Below are positions 25,617-35,401 of a stretch of DNA of 64,000 nt, one piece after another. Numbering within the stretch: position 1 is the first letter of the stretch; each line of letters begins with the position of its first letter. The stretch comes from Hysterangium stoloniferum. Its lineage: Eukaryota > Basidiomycota > Agaricomycetes > Hysterangiales > Hysterangiaceae. Where the stretch lies: NCBI GenBank assembly GCA_015178975.1, contig WHVD01000003.1:558001-622000 (forward strand), in the 5' to 3' direction. The translations under genes and the position numbers were made by a program. The notes beneath the pieces are model-generated. The model was not told the origin of the DNA and searched no databases. It saw nothing but the letters and a program-made list of their open reading frames with translations.

Positions 25617-26201
25617 TTACTTTTTGGGCTCTTGACTTCTGAAAGCCTCTAACATCGCCATAGCATTCTATGTCTTAATTCAGCTTCATAATAGAATACT
25701 TGGTGCGCTCCTTACCTCGGGGTCGGCGTTCACACCCGCCTTCTCAAGGTCGCTTTTCAGCTGCTGTAAGCCTTCCCGAAAACGGGCGTTACCCAGAAGC
25801 CTGAACAACTGAATACCGGATGGAGGATTCGAGGCTGAAAGCTCAATGCCTAAAAGAGAGATCAAAATGACGCACTTTGTACACAATGAAAGCACAATGA
25901 CAGACCTTGTTCTTTCATAAGTTGTTGAAACTGCTTGAGAGCCGTCTATGATATTGATTGAGTGGTGTGTGAGGTCGCTTGATGCATATAAATTCACCAG
26001 GGCATCAGGGTTTGCAGCAAGCTGACGGAATAATGGTGTCTCCCTGAAATCTGGGCTCTCAGAAGCCGCCCTGCCGCGATATGTGGTAGCAAAACCACTG
26101 GCCCTCAGAAGAGTGGTGTGCGAATTGTGTGGTCTGACACCCTTGTAATATATGTAGAGTAAGCGAGGGCTTGGCCGCGAGAGGCTGAGCATGAAAAACA
26201 T
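25617..26201 (-). CDS. Small conserved hypothetical protein, probably mitochondrial
   Basis: Not recognised. The start at 26201 gives MFFMLSLSRPSPRLLY with Arg/Ser-rich sequence, which looks like a mitochondrial targeting peptide. It continues with PLFRQLAANPDALVNLY, then a spliced exon ALKQFQQLMKEQG, then FRLLGNARFREGLQQLK and SDLEKAGVNADPE. The last exon after GTAAGG reads NAMAMLEAFRSQEPKK with TAA at 25617-25619. Length is about 140-150 residues, mostly helical. The alternative start at 26225 cannot be excluded. It is divergent from PSF3, only 74 bp away. Confidence 0.6.
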
Positions 26202-26275
26202 GAGTATTATTCGACCTAACCTCAAAGTCGCGTCGCGTCACAATAATGCACGCATATGTCACGTCACCCTTTTGC

Positions 26276-27149
26276 ATGGAGGACGACTACTACTCGATCG
26301 ACGCAATACTAGCCAGCAATCAAGTGAGTAATTCTCCGTAGTTTTATCGTGTGCTCATAGTCCTCTAGAAGCTGCAATGCATTTTCAGCGTTGACGTGTC
26401 CAACCTTGGCTATCTCGATGGTGGTACAGAGGAAGATGTACTCGGACAATTCTTCGATCTCCATATCAATTGATTAACATTGGGACAGATCAAAGTTGGC
26501 ACTAAGATTCAACTACCGTATTGGATGGCTTCCATACTTCTTCTTGGGTGAGTGTTTTCACGCTGGAGCTGCAAACAAACCGACTTGTATCCCAGGGACT
26601 ATGCAGACTTCACCATTCCAGCCCCTTTCAGTTCACGCGTGAAAAACGCGCTTAATGCAGAACCTCGGAGTGTGCGCCTCTCAGGACTTGTAGGAGGGGG
26701 AGGACAATGGTATGGGTTTGGAAAGATGATAGCTCACTTGTAAGCCATTATTTTTATTCACCGTATGTACTGTATCAATTAGCTAAACCATATCAGGTTA
26801 CAGAACGAGCAATCAGACGAGCTGATCAATATCTTAATGAAGGTATCGTTGGGCGGAATATGTACAAATTACCACAACCAATTAATCCTGGCCAGACCTT
26901 CCAACAACGTTTGGTTGACGTAATGGATCAAGCTCAACATTTCGGAGGTAGCGCAAACTCTGGTTCTAGGTCGGGTGACACCGGTGCGGAATTTCGGGAG
27001 GGCCTGGAGGCGACAGAGCGAGCACGTTAGTTGCATAACTTTATTGATATCTAAATTTCCTTACCTTTGATTATCTAGTGTTTTCACTTGCACAAGATGT
27101 CACTTCTAAAACCAGACAATGGTACGAGAGTACTGAAAAAAAACGATAG
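26276..27149 (+). CDS. psf3: Psf3, GINS complex subunit
   Basis: Exon 1 is MEDDYYSIDAILASNQ, followed by KLQCIFSVDVSNLGYLDGG, IKVGTKIQLPYWMASILL and DYADFTIPAPFSSRVKNALN: the Psf3 N-terminal B-domain in order. The A-domain follows with PRSVRLSGL, YVLYQLAKPYQ and GRNMYKLPQ. The final exon gives FSLAQDVTSKTRQWYESTEKKR and TAG at 27147-27149. GINS joins Cdc45 and Mcm2-7 to form the replicative helicase. Length is close to the family norm (about 210-220 aa). The next gene, PKR1, converges with 40 bp between stop codons. Confidence 0.93.
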
Positions 27150-27189
27150 ATTAGTTGCGCCATTGAAGTGGATGTCACACATACTCGGC

Positions 27190-27561
27190 TTATGTGTTCT
27201 TTTTTGTGTCACCCGTCTTTTCATGCTCTGCTTGGACTAGTGTTGTCTGTTTTAGCTCATGAACAAACCTGTATCACATAAATCCGTGTCATCTATTAAC
27301 ATCATTCTTAATAACTCACCATTTCACACTGGCCCATAGGCAGGAGGTAATACCGAGAAGGACGATGAAGTGCACGTTGCCCCCGGTAATAAAGAGGAGA
27401 AGCGCTAAGACGAGAAGAAGACAAAGGAAGACACCATCCACGATAAGGAGAAACGTCGGATGTAGTGAAGATCCAGGAGTAAGAATGTGGGATACTACGG
27501 GAATATCTGAGAAAAGTGTATCATCCGTTGTACACTGTTCGTCGGACGTCACGTGGGACAT
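27190..27561 (-). CDS. pkr1: Pkr1-like V-ATPase assembly factor, ER membrane
   Basis: Two exons encode a protein of about 106 residues. The core reads HILTPGSSLHPTFLLIVDG, then two hydrophobic helices (VFLCLLLVLALLLFITG and FIVLLGITSCLWASVKW), which is the Pkr1 signature. The second exon, after a GTGAGT intron, adds FVHELKQTT and a basic tail with TAA at 27190-27192. Pkr1 acts in the ER in assembly of the V-ATPase Vo sector. The start at 27561 (MSHVTSD) is preferred over the upstream Met at 27600. Confidence 0.85.
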
Positions 27562-27822
27562 GGTGGTAAATGTCAAGATGTGATCAAGAGAGAAGTTCAA
27601 GATTTACCACACTCTTTATACATGGATCAATCATCACCCTTGTATTTAAGACAAAACACATATACTTTGCAAGTGTATCAAAATTACCAGAGACAACGCG
27701 TTTCCTACTATACTCAACATAGCTGATGAGAATCTGGCACCAGCGTTGGACCAGGATAAAAAAGCGTGGGGTAGCCGAGGAAATTATCGTGTGGGATAGA
27801 TAGTTTACGACCGCAACCTACA

Positions 27823-28178
27823 TTACGATCGTGTCGATTCTAAAGTTTCCATAGATGTCACACTGTTTCCGCGGATAACCTAGTGGTGAGATGTCAGTAG
27901 GAATATCAGTTAAAGCACATGAGGAGCGACACTTGCAACAGTGCCTATGGGGTGTTTAGAGGCAGCCACTGTCTCTTCCATAGCATCGTCGACGACCAGA
28001 TTGAGGAAAATATCAAAACCTCGCAAGACCCCGCTGACTTTGCGACCGCCATGCAGGTTAATGAACAGTTTTTTGTCCATAAACTGTTGCGTGGAATTTT
28101 TTCGTCAGAATAGTTGGCGGTTTACAGATACTCGAATATGGTTACCTTTTTTAACTCAGGCTGGGAAGCTTTCGACAT
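27823..28178 (-). CDS. smg1: Small nuclear ribonucleoprotein SmG
   Basis: Three exons (28178-28146, 28083-27937, 27879-27823) give 78 residues. Exon 1 is MSKASQPELKK; exon 2 runs FMDKKLFINLHGG, RKVSGVLRGFDIFLNLVVDD and ends at IGTV; exon 3 is VIRGNSVTSMETLESTRS. The Sm1 (G-G, F-D-F-N) and Sm2 (IRGNSV) motifs are intact. SmG is one of seven proteins of the Sm ring on spliceosomal snRNAs. The second intron begins GCAAGT and is a GC-AG intron: only this junction gives the normal VV dipeptide before IRGN. The symbol is generic (SNRPG/SMX2 in other species). Confidence 0.95.
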
Positions 28179-28395
28179 TGTTCAGTGGCGGCACCAGATA
28201 GTGAGCTTGACTAGAATTGAAAGTCAGACGTACTGTGTGACGTCTTATTTCATGAGCGTCTGCGACTTTGGCATCCTTTACCGTGATCACGTTGCAACAA
28301 GCCTAACCTTACATAGACACACATAAGCACCGTGAGTTATCGTTTTTCGAACTAAATAAGAACCTTGTTGATGCCCTGCTTTCCATAAACAGTTC

Positions 28396-30363
28396 ATGGA
28401 TTGGAGGAACAGACAACCTCAAACTAGCTCTGTATTTCAGAGCACACGCGGTAGAGGAAGAGGCAGAGGTAGGGGAAGAGGCGGGTCTAATGGTCGGGGG
28501 GGACATACAATCCAGCCAATGGATTCTCAAATGCCGGTAACTGCGTCTACACAATCTGGCTCACGATCATCACGAGCACTTTCGCCCGCTAACCCACCTT
28601 CAACTCAATCTCTCTTACCATCTCACCAGGGCTCACATCATCGCCCACTTCGAGTACCATCTCTTCCTCAGATTGATGCTACCAAGTTCACCCCTCCTCG
28701 GATAGCTCGTCGGGCTTCGCAGAACACAATACAAACTACTACACCGTCGGTCAGTTCGGAACCCTTGAATGCAGCAGTTCCGAATTCTTCCCGTCCGAAA
28801 TCTCCTCGCAAACGATATCATAATCGCACACGGTCGTCTTCCAAAGCCTCCGTTCCGGGACAGCTTTCTACTACCACCTCACTCGCATCCCTTGGCGAGA
28901 AGGGGAAGGAGAAAGAATTACTACCACCTAATTCTGCAGTATCTTCTAACGTGGAGAATCAAACTTCAGGCTTGCGTACAGATATTGATACACTCGTAGA
29001 ACGTGTACGTGCCATGGCCATGGCTGGCTCTGCAGTAGAGAGGGACAAAGACAAGCGTGGTCATCAGGTATCGGGGGACGGACATTTTGATTGGGCTGGA
29101 GATGAAGACGATACGCTCCCTGATCTTGACGATTGGGTGCGGCCCAAGTCTGTTGAGCTCAAAGAATCCGACAAGGCTGAAATAAAGGGGTCGACCGGAA
29201 AGCTTACACTACCTACAGTAGTTGAAGTTTTGAACCCAAGACTACAAAACCAGGATGTACAGTCGGCAGAACGAGGAAGCTCACTACCTGGCTTGCCCCA
29301 AGGGGAAGCTATTGCCGACACCCTTGACCCAAAGCTGACAGATTCTATTAGGAGTAGCCAGGATAATATTCCAAGAAAAGTGAAAACAAGGGGTAGACAT
29401 ACCAGGGGGAAAAATTCCGCCTCGGATGCGAACAAAGTTCCGAAACCCAGGCCTCTCCCATTAGATCCTGCCACTCTGTCGAAGGGTGTTGTACTCCCAC
29501 CTAATAAACCATTAATACACCCCCTTCCCCCTAAGCCGCAAATAAATATGTCCTCTTCTACTGCCCATCGTCCAAAGACGACATGTCAACCACCTTCTGA
29601 TGTCTCGAAGGCAATGTTCACTGGCCCGGTTACATTGCCATCTGAGCTGTTTTCTCAGAACAGCCAGCTTTTACCCAATATTCAAGTGAGCCAAGAAATT
29701 GGTGACTCAGTGGAAGGTAAAGTGTCAGATTCTTCGGCTAGGCCAAAGGCGTTTGATCCAAGCATCGACTTGGTTAGTGCTCCGTCACTGTCCCCTTCAC
29801 CGTCAGATATTTCACCTACTGAAACTATCGACAATTCTTCACACGATCCTTCACCTGTAAGTGAATCCGTCCCAAGCACGCAGCCCCAAAAGCGAGCACT
29901 TGACCCTTCCGTCGACTGGGCGAGTGCCCCCCGGAACCAACCCCACCCCCGAAGTAGAAGTTCCCATTCGCGTTCGAGCAGTTTCTCTCCCCCGTCTGTC
30001 AAGCACCATTTAACTGGCGGGTTTGGGGGGCCAGATCTCCCACATACCGTGCCGCCGCTTGAGAACGAGAGAAGACCATTTTTCTCTCCACAATTATTAC
30101 CATCCGATATCCCGCCAATTCAAACGCGCTCCCAGAGAAACTCACCTGAGCGAACTCAGCAAGTGCGAAATGAAGGAGCTTTTACACACCTTCGTGCGCA
30201 TTCTTCGCCGCAGACTGGCCAGGGATCGCGCGTGTCGCGACCGATTATCACGGTTGGTGGTCTTTCAATTATCTCCCGTACGCTGGGCGTAGCGGGAGTC
30301 AGCACACCACCCCGTGGACAATCCGTTGAAATATCTACTGGGGCAGTATCTAGTACTGATTAA
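28396..30363 (+). CDS. Hypothetical disordered protein with N-terminal RGG box
   Basis: One open frame of 655 codons, no intron seen. Function not recognised. Residues about 18-35 are an RG/RGG tract (STRGRGRGRGRGRG), typical of RNA-binding or condensate proteins. The rest is Ser/Pro/Thr/Gln-rich low-complexity sequence with no predicted domain. An imperfect internal repeat is visible: FDPSIDLVSAP (about 29750-29785) and LDPSVDWASAP (about 29900-29932). An acidic patch (DWAGDEDDTLPDLDDW) lies near 29090-29140. It diverges from SmG (217 bp). A short upstream exon is possible because cataaacag sits just before the start. Confidence 0.65.
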   Translation: MDWRNRQPQTSSVFQSTRGRGRGRGRGRGGSNGRGGHTIQPMDSQMPVTASTQSGSRSSRALSPANPPSTQSLLPSHQGSHHRPLRVPSLPQIDATKFTPPRIARRASQNTIQTTTPSVSSEPLNAAVPNSSRPKSPRKRYHNRTRSSSKASVPGQLSTTTSLASLGEKGKEKELLPPNSAVSSNVENQTSGLRTDIDTLVERVRAMAMAGSAVERDKDKRGHQVSGDGHFDWAGDEDDTLPDLDDWVRPKSVELKESDKAEIKGSTGKLTLPTVVEVLNPRLQNQDVQSAERGSSLPGLPQGEAIADTLDPKLTDSIRSSQDNIPRKVKTRGRHTRGKNSASDANKVPKPRPLPLDPATLSKGVVLPPNKPLIHPLPPKPQINMSSSTAHRPKTTCQPPSDVSKAMFTGPVTLPSELFSQNSQLLPNIQVSQEIGDSVEGKVSDSSARPKAFDPSIDLVSAPSLSPSPSDISPTETIDNSSHDPSPVSESVPSTQPQKRALDPSVDWASAPRNQPHPRSRSSHSRSSSFSPPSVKHHLTGGFGGPDLPHTVPPLENERRPFFSPQLLPSDIPPIQTRSQRNSPERTQQVRNEGAFTHLRAHSSPQTGQGSRVSRPIITVGGLSIISRTLGVAGVSTPPRGQSVEISTGAVSSTD

Positions 30364-30589
30364 TTATTTGCTGCTAACGCCCGTTGATTATGTGTGCTTA
30401 TCTAGTGACTTTGGGGACTTTTTTTGGACAAGTTAATATTTCCATGGCTTAATATTTCGTTAGGCGAGGCACACTAATGATGTCTCTTACCACAAGGAAC
30501 TCTGTAGTTTCAAATATTCCTCCCATGTATACTGTACTGCTCCCTTCCTACATGTTTCAGGCGATCTATTCGTAATCTATCACCGCTGT

Positions 30590-32118
30590 TTACTCGGAAC
30601 TAAAATATGACAATTCTAGACCTATAGCACGAATGGGTTTTGAACCACCAGCGAGATCTGAGACTACACCTAAGCTGACGAGGAGGTTTCGTAGCCGACC
30701 TTCCCACATCAAAGAAATGTCCTATACAAATAATGGAAAGTGCATTAAGGTCATCTAAAATATATCTCACCGTGTTTGTCGATATTCGGGCTTTTACAAC
30801 GCCTTGGATACCGTCGTCCTTTGCATTTTGGCCACCCGAGGCGTCCGACTTGCCGACGAAAGGTTGGATTGCGGCTCCCCCCAAACTGCGTCTTACCCAC
30901 CATTCTGCACCCATTGCCCACTCGCTCTCATAGCTGTAAATATTGAAGTCAAACCGGGAGCATACTGACAGGTCTCTCGAAACTCGGGCAGCATATGCTG
31001 TCGAAATATGGCCCATCATAGGGTTGAAGATGGCGGTGATAGTCGAAGGCGGCTGAGAAGGGCGCGGCTCGTGCCGTCCAATGGCAGCCGATGGCGGCGT
31101 CGCATCCGGCAGAGTAGTAAATCGAATTCCAGTAGAAACTATATGGTCATAAAGTCGGTAAGTGCTTCAATGGGGGTTGACGGACGACCCTGTACCTCCT
31201 GCACTTTTTTCTTTTGCGCTGAAATAAATCTCAGCACCTGCAGAGAGCCGCCCCTTGAGGCCACCCTCCATGGCCTCTTCCTCATCCACACGCTTCCGAC
31301 CGTCGATTCGCCACGATGGACGCTCATCCGTCGATTCCTCGGAATCCAGATGCAGCCGCCCAAAGTTACGAAGAACTCGAAAGCCAAACATGGCATCATC
31401 TGCACTCCATGTATATTCCGAACACCATCTGCCGGTGTCTTGCTGCAAAGATAACATGAGATTGCTGGGACCAGGCGCGGTGGGATTACCGCGGGTGCTC
31501 CGGGAGCTCAATGCTGGATTGTTTGAACGAGGATCAGATATGGCGGCAACCACGGCTTGAAAGGTTGGAGATAATCTAACAGAATACAGTGCATCGAGAC
31601 GACCGCTTGGAATATACATGCGACCGTATAGGAGGTAGTCTATACAGAGTGTTAAGACTGTCTTGTGAAAAGACTTGATAATATTACCTTTTGTGTCCAC
31701 TCTCTTTCCTCCTAACCAAATTTCCTCTCTCGTCTCTGGTATCCGAGGCTGGTCGTATACCTTGAATCTGTCAACCACGTCTTTAAATCGAACACTGCCC
31801 GACCTCAGGATATTAAGATTGCAGGACGTGAAGATATATCCGATAGAACCATTTAAGGATGGCAATGCATTCATCGAATAGGTGGTACTAAACAATCCAT
31901 TGGGGGATTTAGAAATGCAGAAATTGAGTCCTCGAGGTACTCTAAAGTCCAAGATGGCTGTTGAGATTGCAACAGCGTAATCAAATGAGTAACGCACCTA
32001 ATCAGCATGGTGAAAACTCACCCGTCGAAGAGCGGGTTAGATTGGAATATAAATTGTCCTCATTCCACCCCGTAGCCTGGTAATAGTTTCGTAAAACATA
32101 GGAGGTAAATGTGAACAT
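30590..32118 (-). CDS. mdm10: Mdm10, mitochondrial outer-membrane beta-barrel of ERMES
   Basis: Exon 1 (from 32118) encodes [14 protein letters not shown] and [17 protein letters not shown], the Mdm10 signature N terminus. Next come [38 protein letters not shown] and [20 protein letters not shown]. Later parts ([54 protein letters not shown]) have the alternating pattern of beta strands. The last exon reads [17 protein letters not shown] and [11 protein letters not shown] with TAA at 30590-30592. Mdm10 tethers ER and mitochondria with Mmm1, Mdm12 and Mdm34, and also joins the SAM complex. A fungus-specific insert (residues about 160-230) is polar. Confidence 0.93.
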
Positions 32119-32201
32119 TGAGCTTCATTCTACAGAGACTGCCGCGGAAGCAAAATGCGTACATAAACCAAGTCACTTGTCACCCTGGACTGGTATCTCT
32201 T

Positions 32202-33105
32202 ATGTCGGAGAGGTCGAATGAATCCACCATCCCTCTAGCAGTTGCACTATCAGGTTTTCGATCAGTACTAGTTCATGGCAAATATCCCTCATCAGCGCCA
32301 CTTCACTGTTCCTTGTCACATTTCTCATCGAGTTCACGGGGTTTGGATCCTGGCACCGTAGCTCGACCTATACTTATCACTGGCAGAGGTAGGCAAGCCC
32401 TTATCAAAGACCTCATAAACGAAAATGATGAATGGCTTAACGCCAACTCTGGCCTTGGTACAACTGCCTCTGTGCTTTCCCGAATCCGGATTTTGTATGC
32501 CGAGTTAGTCGCTAGGGCGAAGCATGCAGACATTGACACTGTCTGCCTGTTTGTCTCCACAGCTATCCGCCAACCCCAGATCACTGTGTATTTCTCTTCT
32601 CACTTCTTCAACACGGTGTGCCTCAGGGCCCCGTACCCGTTTTGCCAAATCCCAATATCCATCTCGATCCACCCGTGTCTCTTATAGTGCTGCACGAGCC
32701 ATCCGCATATTTCTTGGACAGTAATCAACATAAACCGTGCGCCTCTGGATTCTGTGACTTTTGAACGTGGCTCACTGTCAGCTCAGCTATACACTGCATT
32801 CCTATCTACGATTAGTTACGTCTGCACTGACCCTTGTGCAATCTCTTAGTACAGCGGCCGGGTGTGTAGTATTTATTGCTCCAAGGAAATTGACCTGATC
32901 CTCGGCGACAAGAACACCCGCCTTTGCAGTGTTTGACTCCAGAATTGACGAGTTGGCCTTACCTGTTTTGTCTATTACTCAGGGTGACCCGATCGCGGAT
33001 GAGAGTGAGGAGATGGGTACCTCTGAGACTGGAGACACCAAGGCTCTTCCGGCGGTTGCTAAGTACTTCGAGCAGACTGGGCGGATCGAAGGAGGTGATT
33101 GTTGA
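32202..33105 (+). CDS. Conserved hypothetical protein, possible non-catalytic RecA-like core
   Basis: Not recognised. I infer four exons: 32202-32494, 32563-32736, 32787-32861 and 32913-33105, all in frame, about 244 residues. The model reads RPILITGRGRQALIKDLIN, SRIRIFYPPTPDHCVFLFSL, SLIVLHEPSAYFLDS, YTLHSYLRLVTSALTLVQSL, TPAFAVFDSRIDELALPVL and a C-terminal AVAKYFEQTG. The third intron uses GTGTGT and the second GTGCGC, so these two are less certain. The order of strand, long helix, hydrophobic strand (SLIVLHEPSAYF), helix and strand (TPAFAVFD) resembles a Rad51-paralogue or Elongator Elp4-6 type RecA fold, but no intact Walker A is present. That assignment is a guess. It diverges from MDM10 with 83 bp between starts. 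Confidence 0.55.
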
Positions 33106-33622
33106 CAAGATATTTGGACCAAGGATAATTGCTGAGATATTTTCAGGTGCTGAGTTAACAGAATTAGCTAAACAGCACATGTTCTCCGCCAAATTAGGAC
33201 ATGGCACAACTTTTCCGCTTTATTATTGGAATTGGCGTCCAGTACGATTCGACTAAGACATAAAGTTAATGTCATATGCTATTCATATACGCGCATGCGC
33301 GTTGATATTCTGTTTTGAACCGTACCACACGCATGACAATAGGAAGGTGTAGGATCTGTAAGTGACATGTACCTAGGTACATATAGCGGTAGTTGGGTAT
33401 CAAAGTGAGCTTCGGGGGGCTTGAATGCTATTAGTGATTAATTATGTTAAATATTCCAACATATGCTACCATACACGTCGATTCTCCCGGAAGCGATAAA
33501 TCGGGTTTGATCTTCCGCCAGCGCGCGGAGCCTATATATCCTGAGATCTGAGACGTGGAAGGTTTGCAAGTCGTGATATTCCTTTTAGCATATAAGCTAT
33601 TTTCAGACGGACGAACGCTTAG
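33106..33622. other. Intergenic, 3' end of one gene and promoter of the next
   Basis: 517 bp. No coding signal seen. A short palindrome GCGCATGCGC lies at about 33291-33300. The first 150 bp are probably the 3' UTR of the upstream gene. Confidence 0.4.
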
Positions 33623-34865
33623 ATGCAGTTGGGCAGCCCCATTCCTCGACCAGTCTTTGCATATATTGTTTCTAATACAAGATGTCTTTACACGGTTCCT
33701 GTCAACTCGGGACGGAAAGAGAACGAAGCTCCTCAAGCGCAATTGCATGGCTCGTCGCAGAAAACTACTTCTCGATTCCATGGAGGCAAAGCTCTTTTCT
33801 ATCTTTCTGGACTGGGTATTTGTTCCACAAGTCTGTATTTTCTGCTGGTCAACGGCCCATCACGTTCCGCACCAACGTCGTCGTCGGCCCCACTCTCACC
33901 AACCCATTTCACCCCGGTCACACTGACGGCTAGTGTCCCATGCACGCCTTATACGAAGCTACTTACTCTGAAATTGCCACACCATCTTATACCTGGGCCC
34001 GATGCACGGGTTACACCAATATATTCTATCTACGTCAAGGACTCTGACATCCAGGTCGAGCGGCCATACACACCTCTCGAGGGTATTGATGAACGAGGTC
34101 AGATGCATTTCTGGGTAAAGCGATACCAGGGAGGGGAGGTCGGACGATGGCTCCACGAGCGCAAGGTTGGCGACGAGATTGAGATTCGTGGAACGATTCC
34201 AACCTGGAAATGGAAGGATGGGGAGTGGGACGAAATCATCATGGTTAGGCAGCATGGTCATATGCAAATCACGAGCTAACGTGGACAAGATATCAGGCGG
34301 GACAGGCATAACGCCATTTTACCAGTTGATTCACAGCGTGTTGTCTGGACGCGGCGACGGCGACACGATGCCTCGCACCCGGTTCACCCTTCTCCATTCG
34401 TCGCCTACGCCGGCAGACTTGCCGCCTCGAGTAATAATGGATCCCCTTCAAGCAGTTGCGCAAAAACATCCGGGATCGTTCGCGTTGCAGGTATATGTTG
34501 ATACTCCGGATCCCAAGACGGGACGCCGCGGTCTGCCCAGGCTTGCCACTGGACGCATTGGGCGAAAAGCAGTGGAAGAGGCTCTTCTGCGTCGATCAGC
34601 AAATTCAGAGCCTTGGTGGCGACGCTACTGGCGATCATCCCGAACGGCTGGCACTGAGGGAAGGAAGGTGCTCTTCCTTGTGTGTGGGCCTGAGCCGTAC
34701 GTATGCTTGCAATGACGACTATTGACGGCCTAGTTTACATGGGTTGCCCCATTTAGAATGATCACAGCCATTGCAGGTCCTCGGGGGCGAAATCTAGGGC
34801 AGGGGGGTGTGGGCGGTATTTTGGGCGAGATGGGCTTTGAGTCACACCAAGTCTGCAAGATATAG
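33623..34865 (+). CDS. Cyc2-like mitochondrial FAD/NAD oxidoreductase (cytochrome b5 reductase family)
   Basis: Three exons, the first 33623 to about 34241, then about 34289-34696, then the last one to TAG at 34863-34865. The N terminus is Arg/Ser-rich (targeting-like) followed by a membrane segment (ALFYLSGLGICSTSLYFLLV), then FTPVTLTASVPCTPYTKLLT. The FAD-binding motif is ERPYTPLEG, the domain continues FWVKRYQGGEVGRWLHERK and the NAD-binding motif spans the first splice, SGGTGITPFYQL. The C terminus is LVCGPEPMITAIAGPRGRN and ends GEMGFESHQVCKI. This layout matches fungal Cyc2, which helps attach heme to cytochrome c, but other reductases of the inner membrane share it. About 400 residues. 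Confidence 0.8.
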
Positions 34866-35401
34866 GCAACGCAGACACTTGGTAGTTATAGACGGTATAG
34901 CTTAAAGACAGATGGAAAGATAATTACCACCATTAAATACTGGGATCCCTTATATTACTGAATGTGTCTGTATCTGTGTTTGTGTGGTCACCAGCCCTTA
35001 CAATCCTTCAATAGACGCCCGCTCCTATACTGCATAACCGCCGTCTCGTGGCACTAAGGAGGTAAGGCTTTACGCGCCGACCACTCTTGTTCCTCAACCA
35101 GCACCTGCTTGCTTCACCTCCAGCTCTTCGCCCGTCGACGACGACAGCTCGTGGGGTGTACAACAGTCTCGCTGTTCACTCGCTTCTCTTGCGGGGACTT
35201 GAGTCGCAATTGTCTTTTTTTTTCTTTTTTTCAACAGATTCTCACCGCGCTCTCTCTCCTCGAAAAAAGTTTCAGGACGCACGCCTTCACTGAGCGTTTG
35301 CTGCCAAACTATCACACTCACGACATCTTTCACGACCTACATTTCGTCCCATTCCCGCCTGCTCTCTGCCAGATCAAATCCCCATCAATCTGTGCACACC
35401 A
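34866..35401. other. Intergenic / 5' leader of the cyclin gene, possible leader intron
   Basis: 536 bp. The second half is strongly pyrimidine-rich. A GTAAGG donor at 35062 and a long T-tract ending in CAG at 35237 could delimit a 5' UTR intron of 176 bp, longer than the coding introns here. No coding sequence is seen. Confidence 0.4.

Noticed and set aside
33280..33310. GCGCATGCGC palindrome as a regulatory site
   Set aside because: Single copy, far from both starts, and expected by chance often enough at this length.
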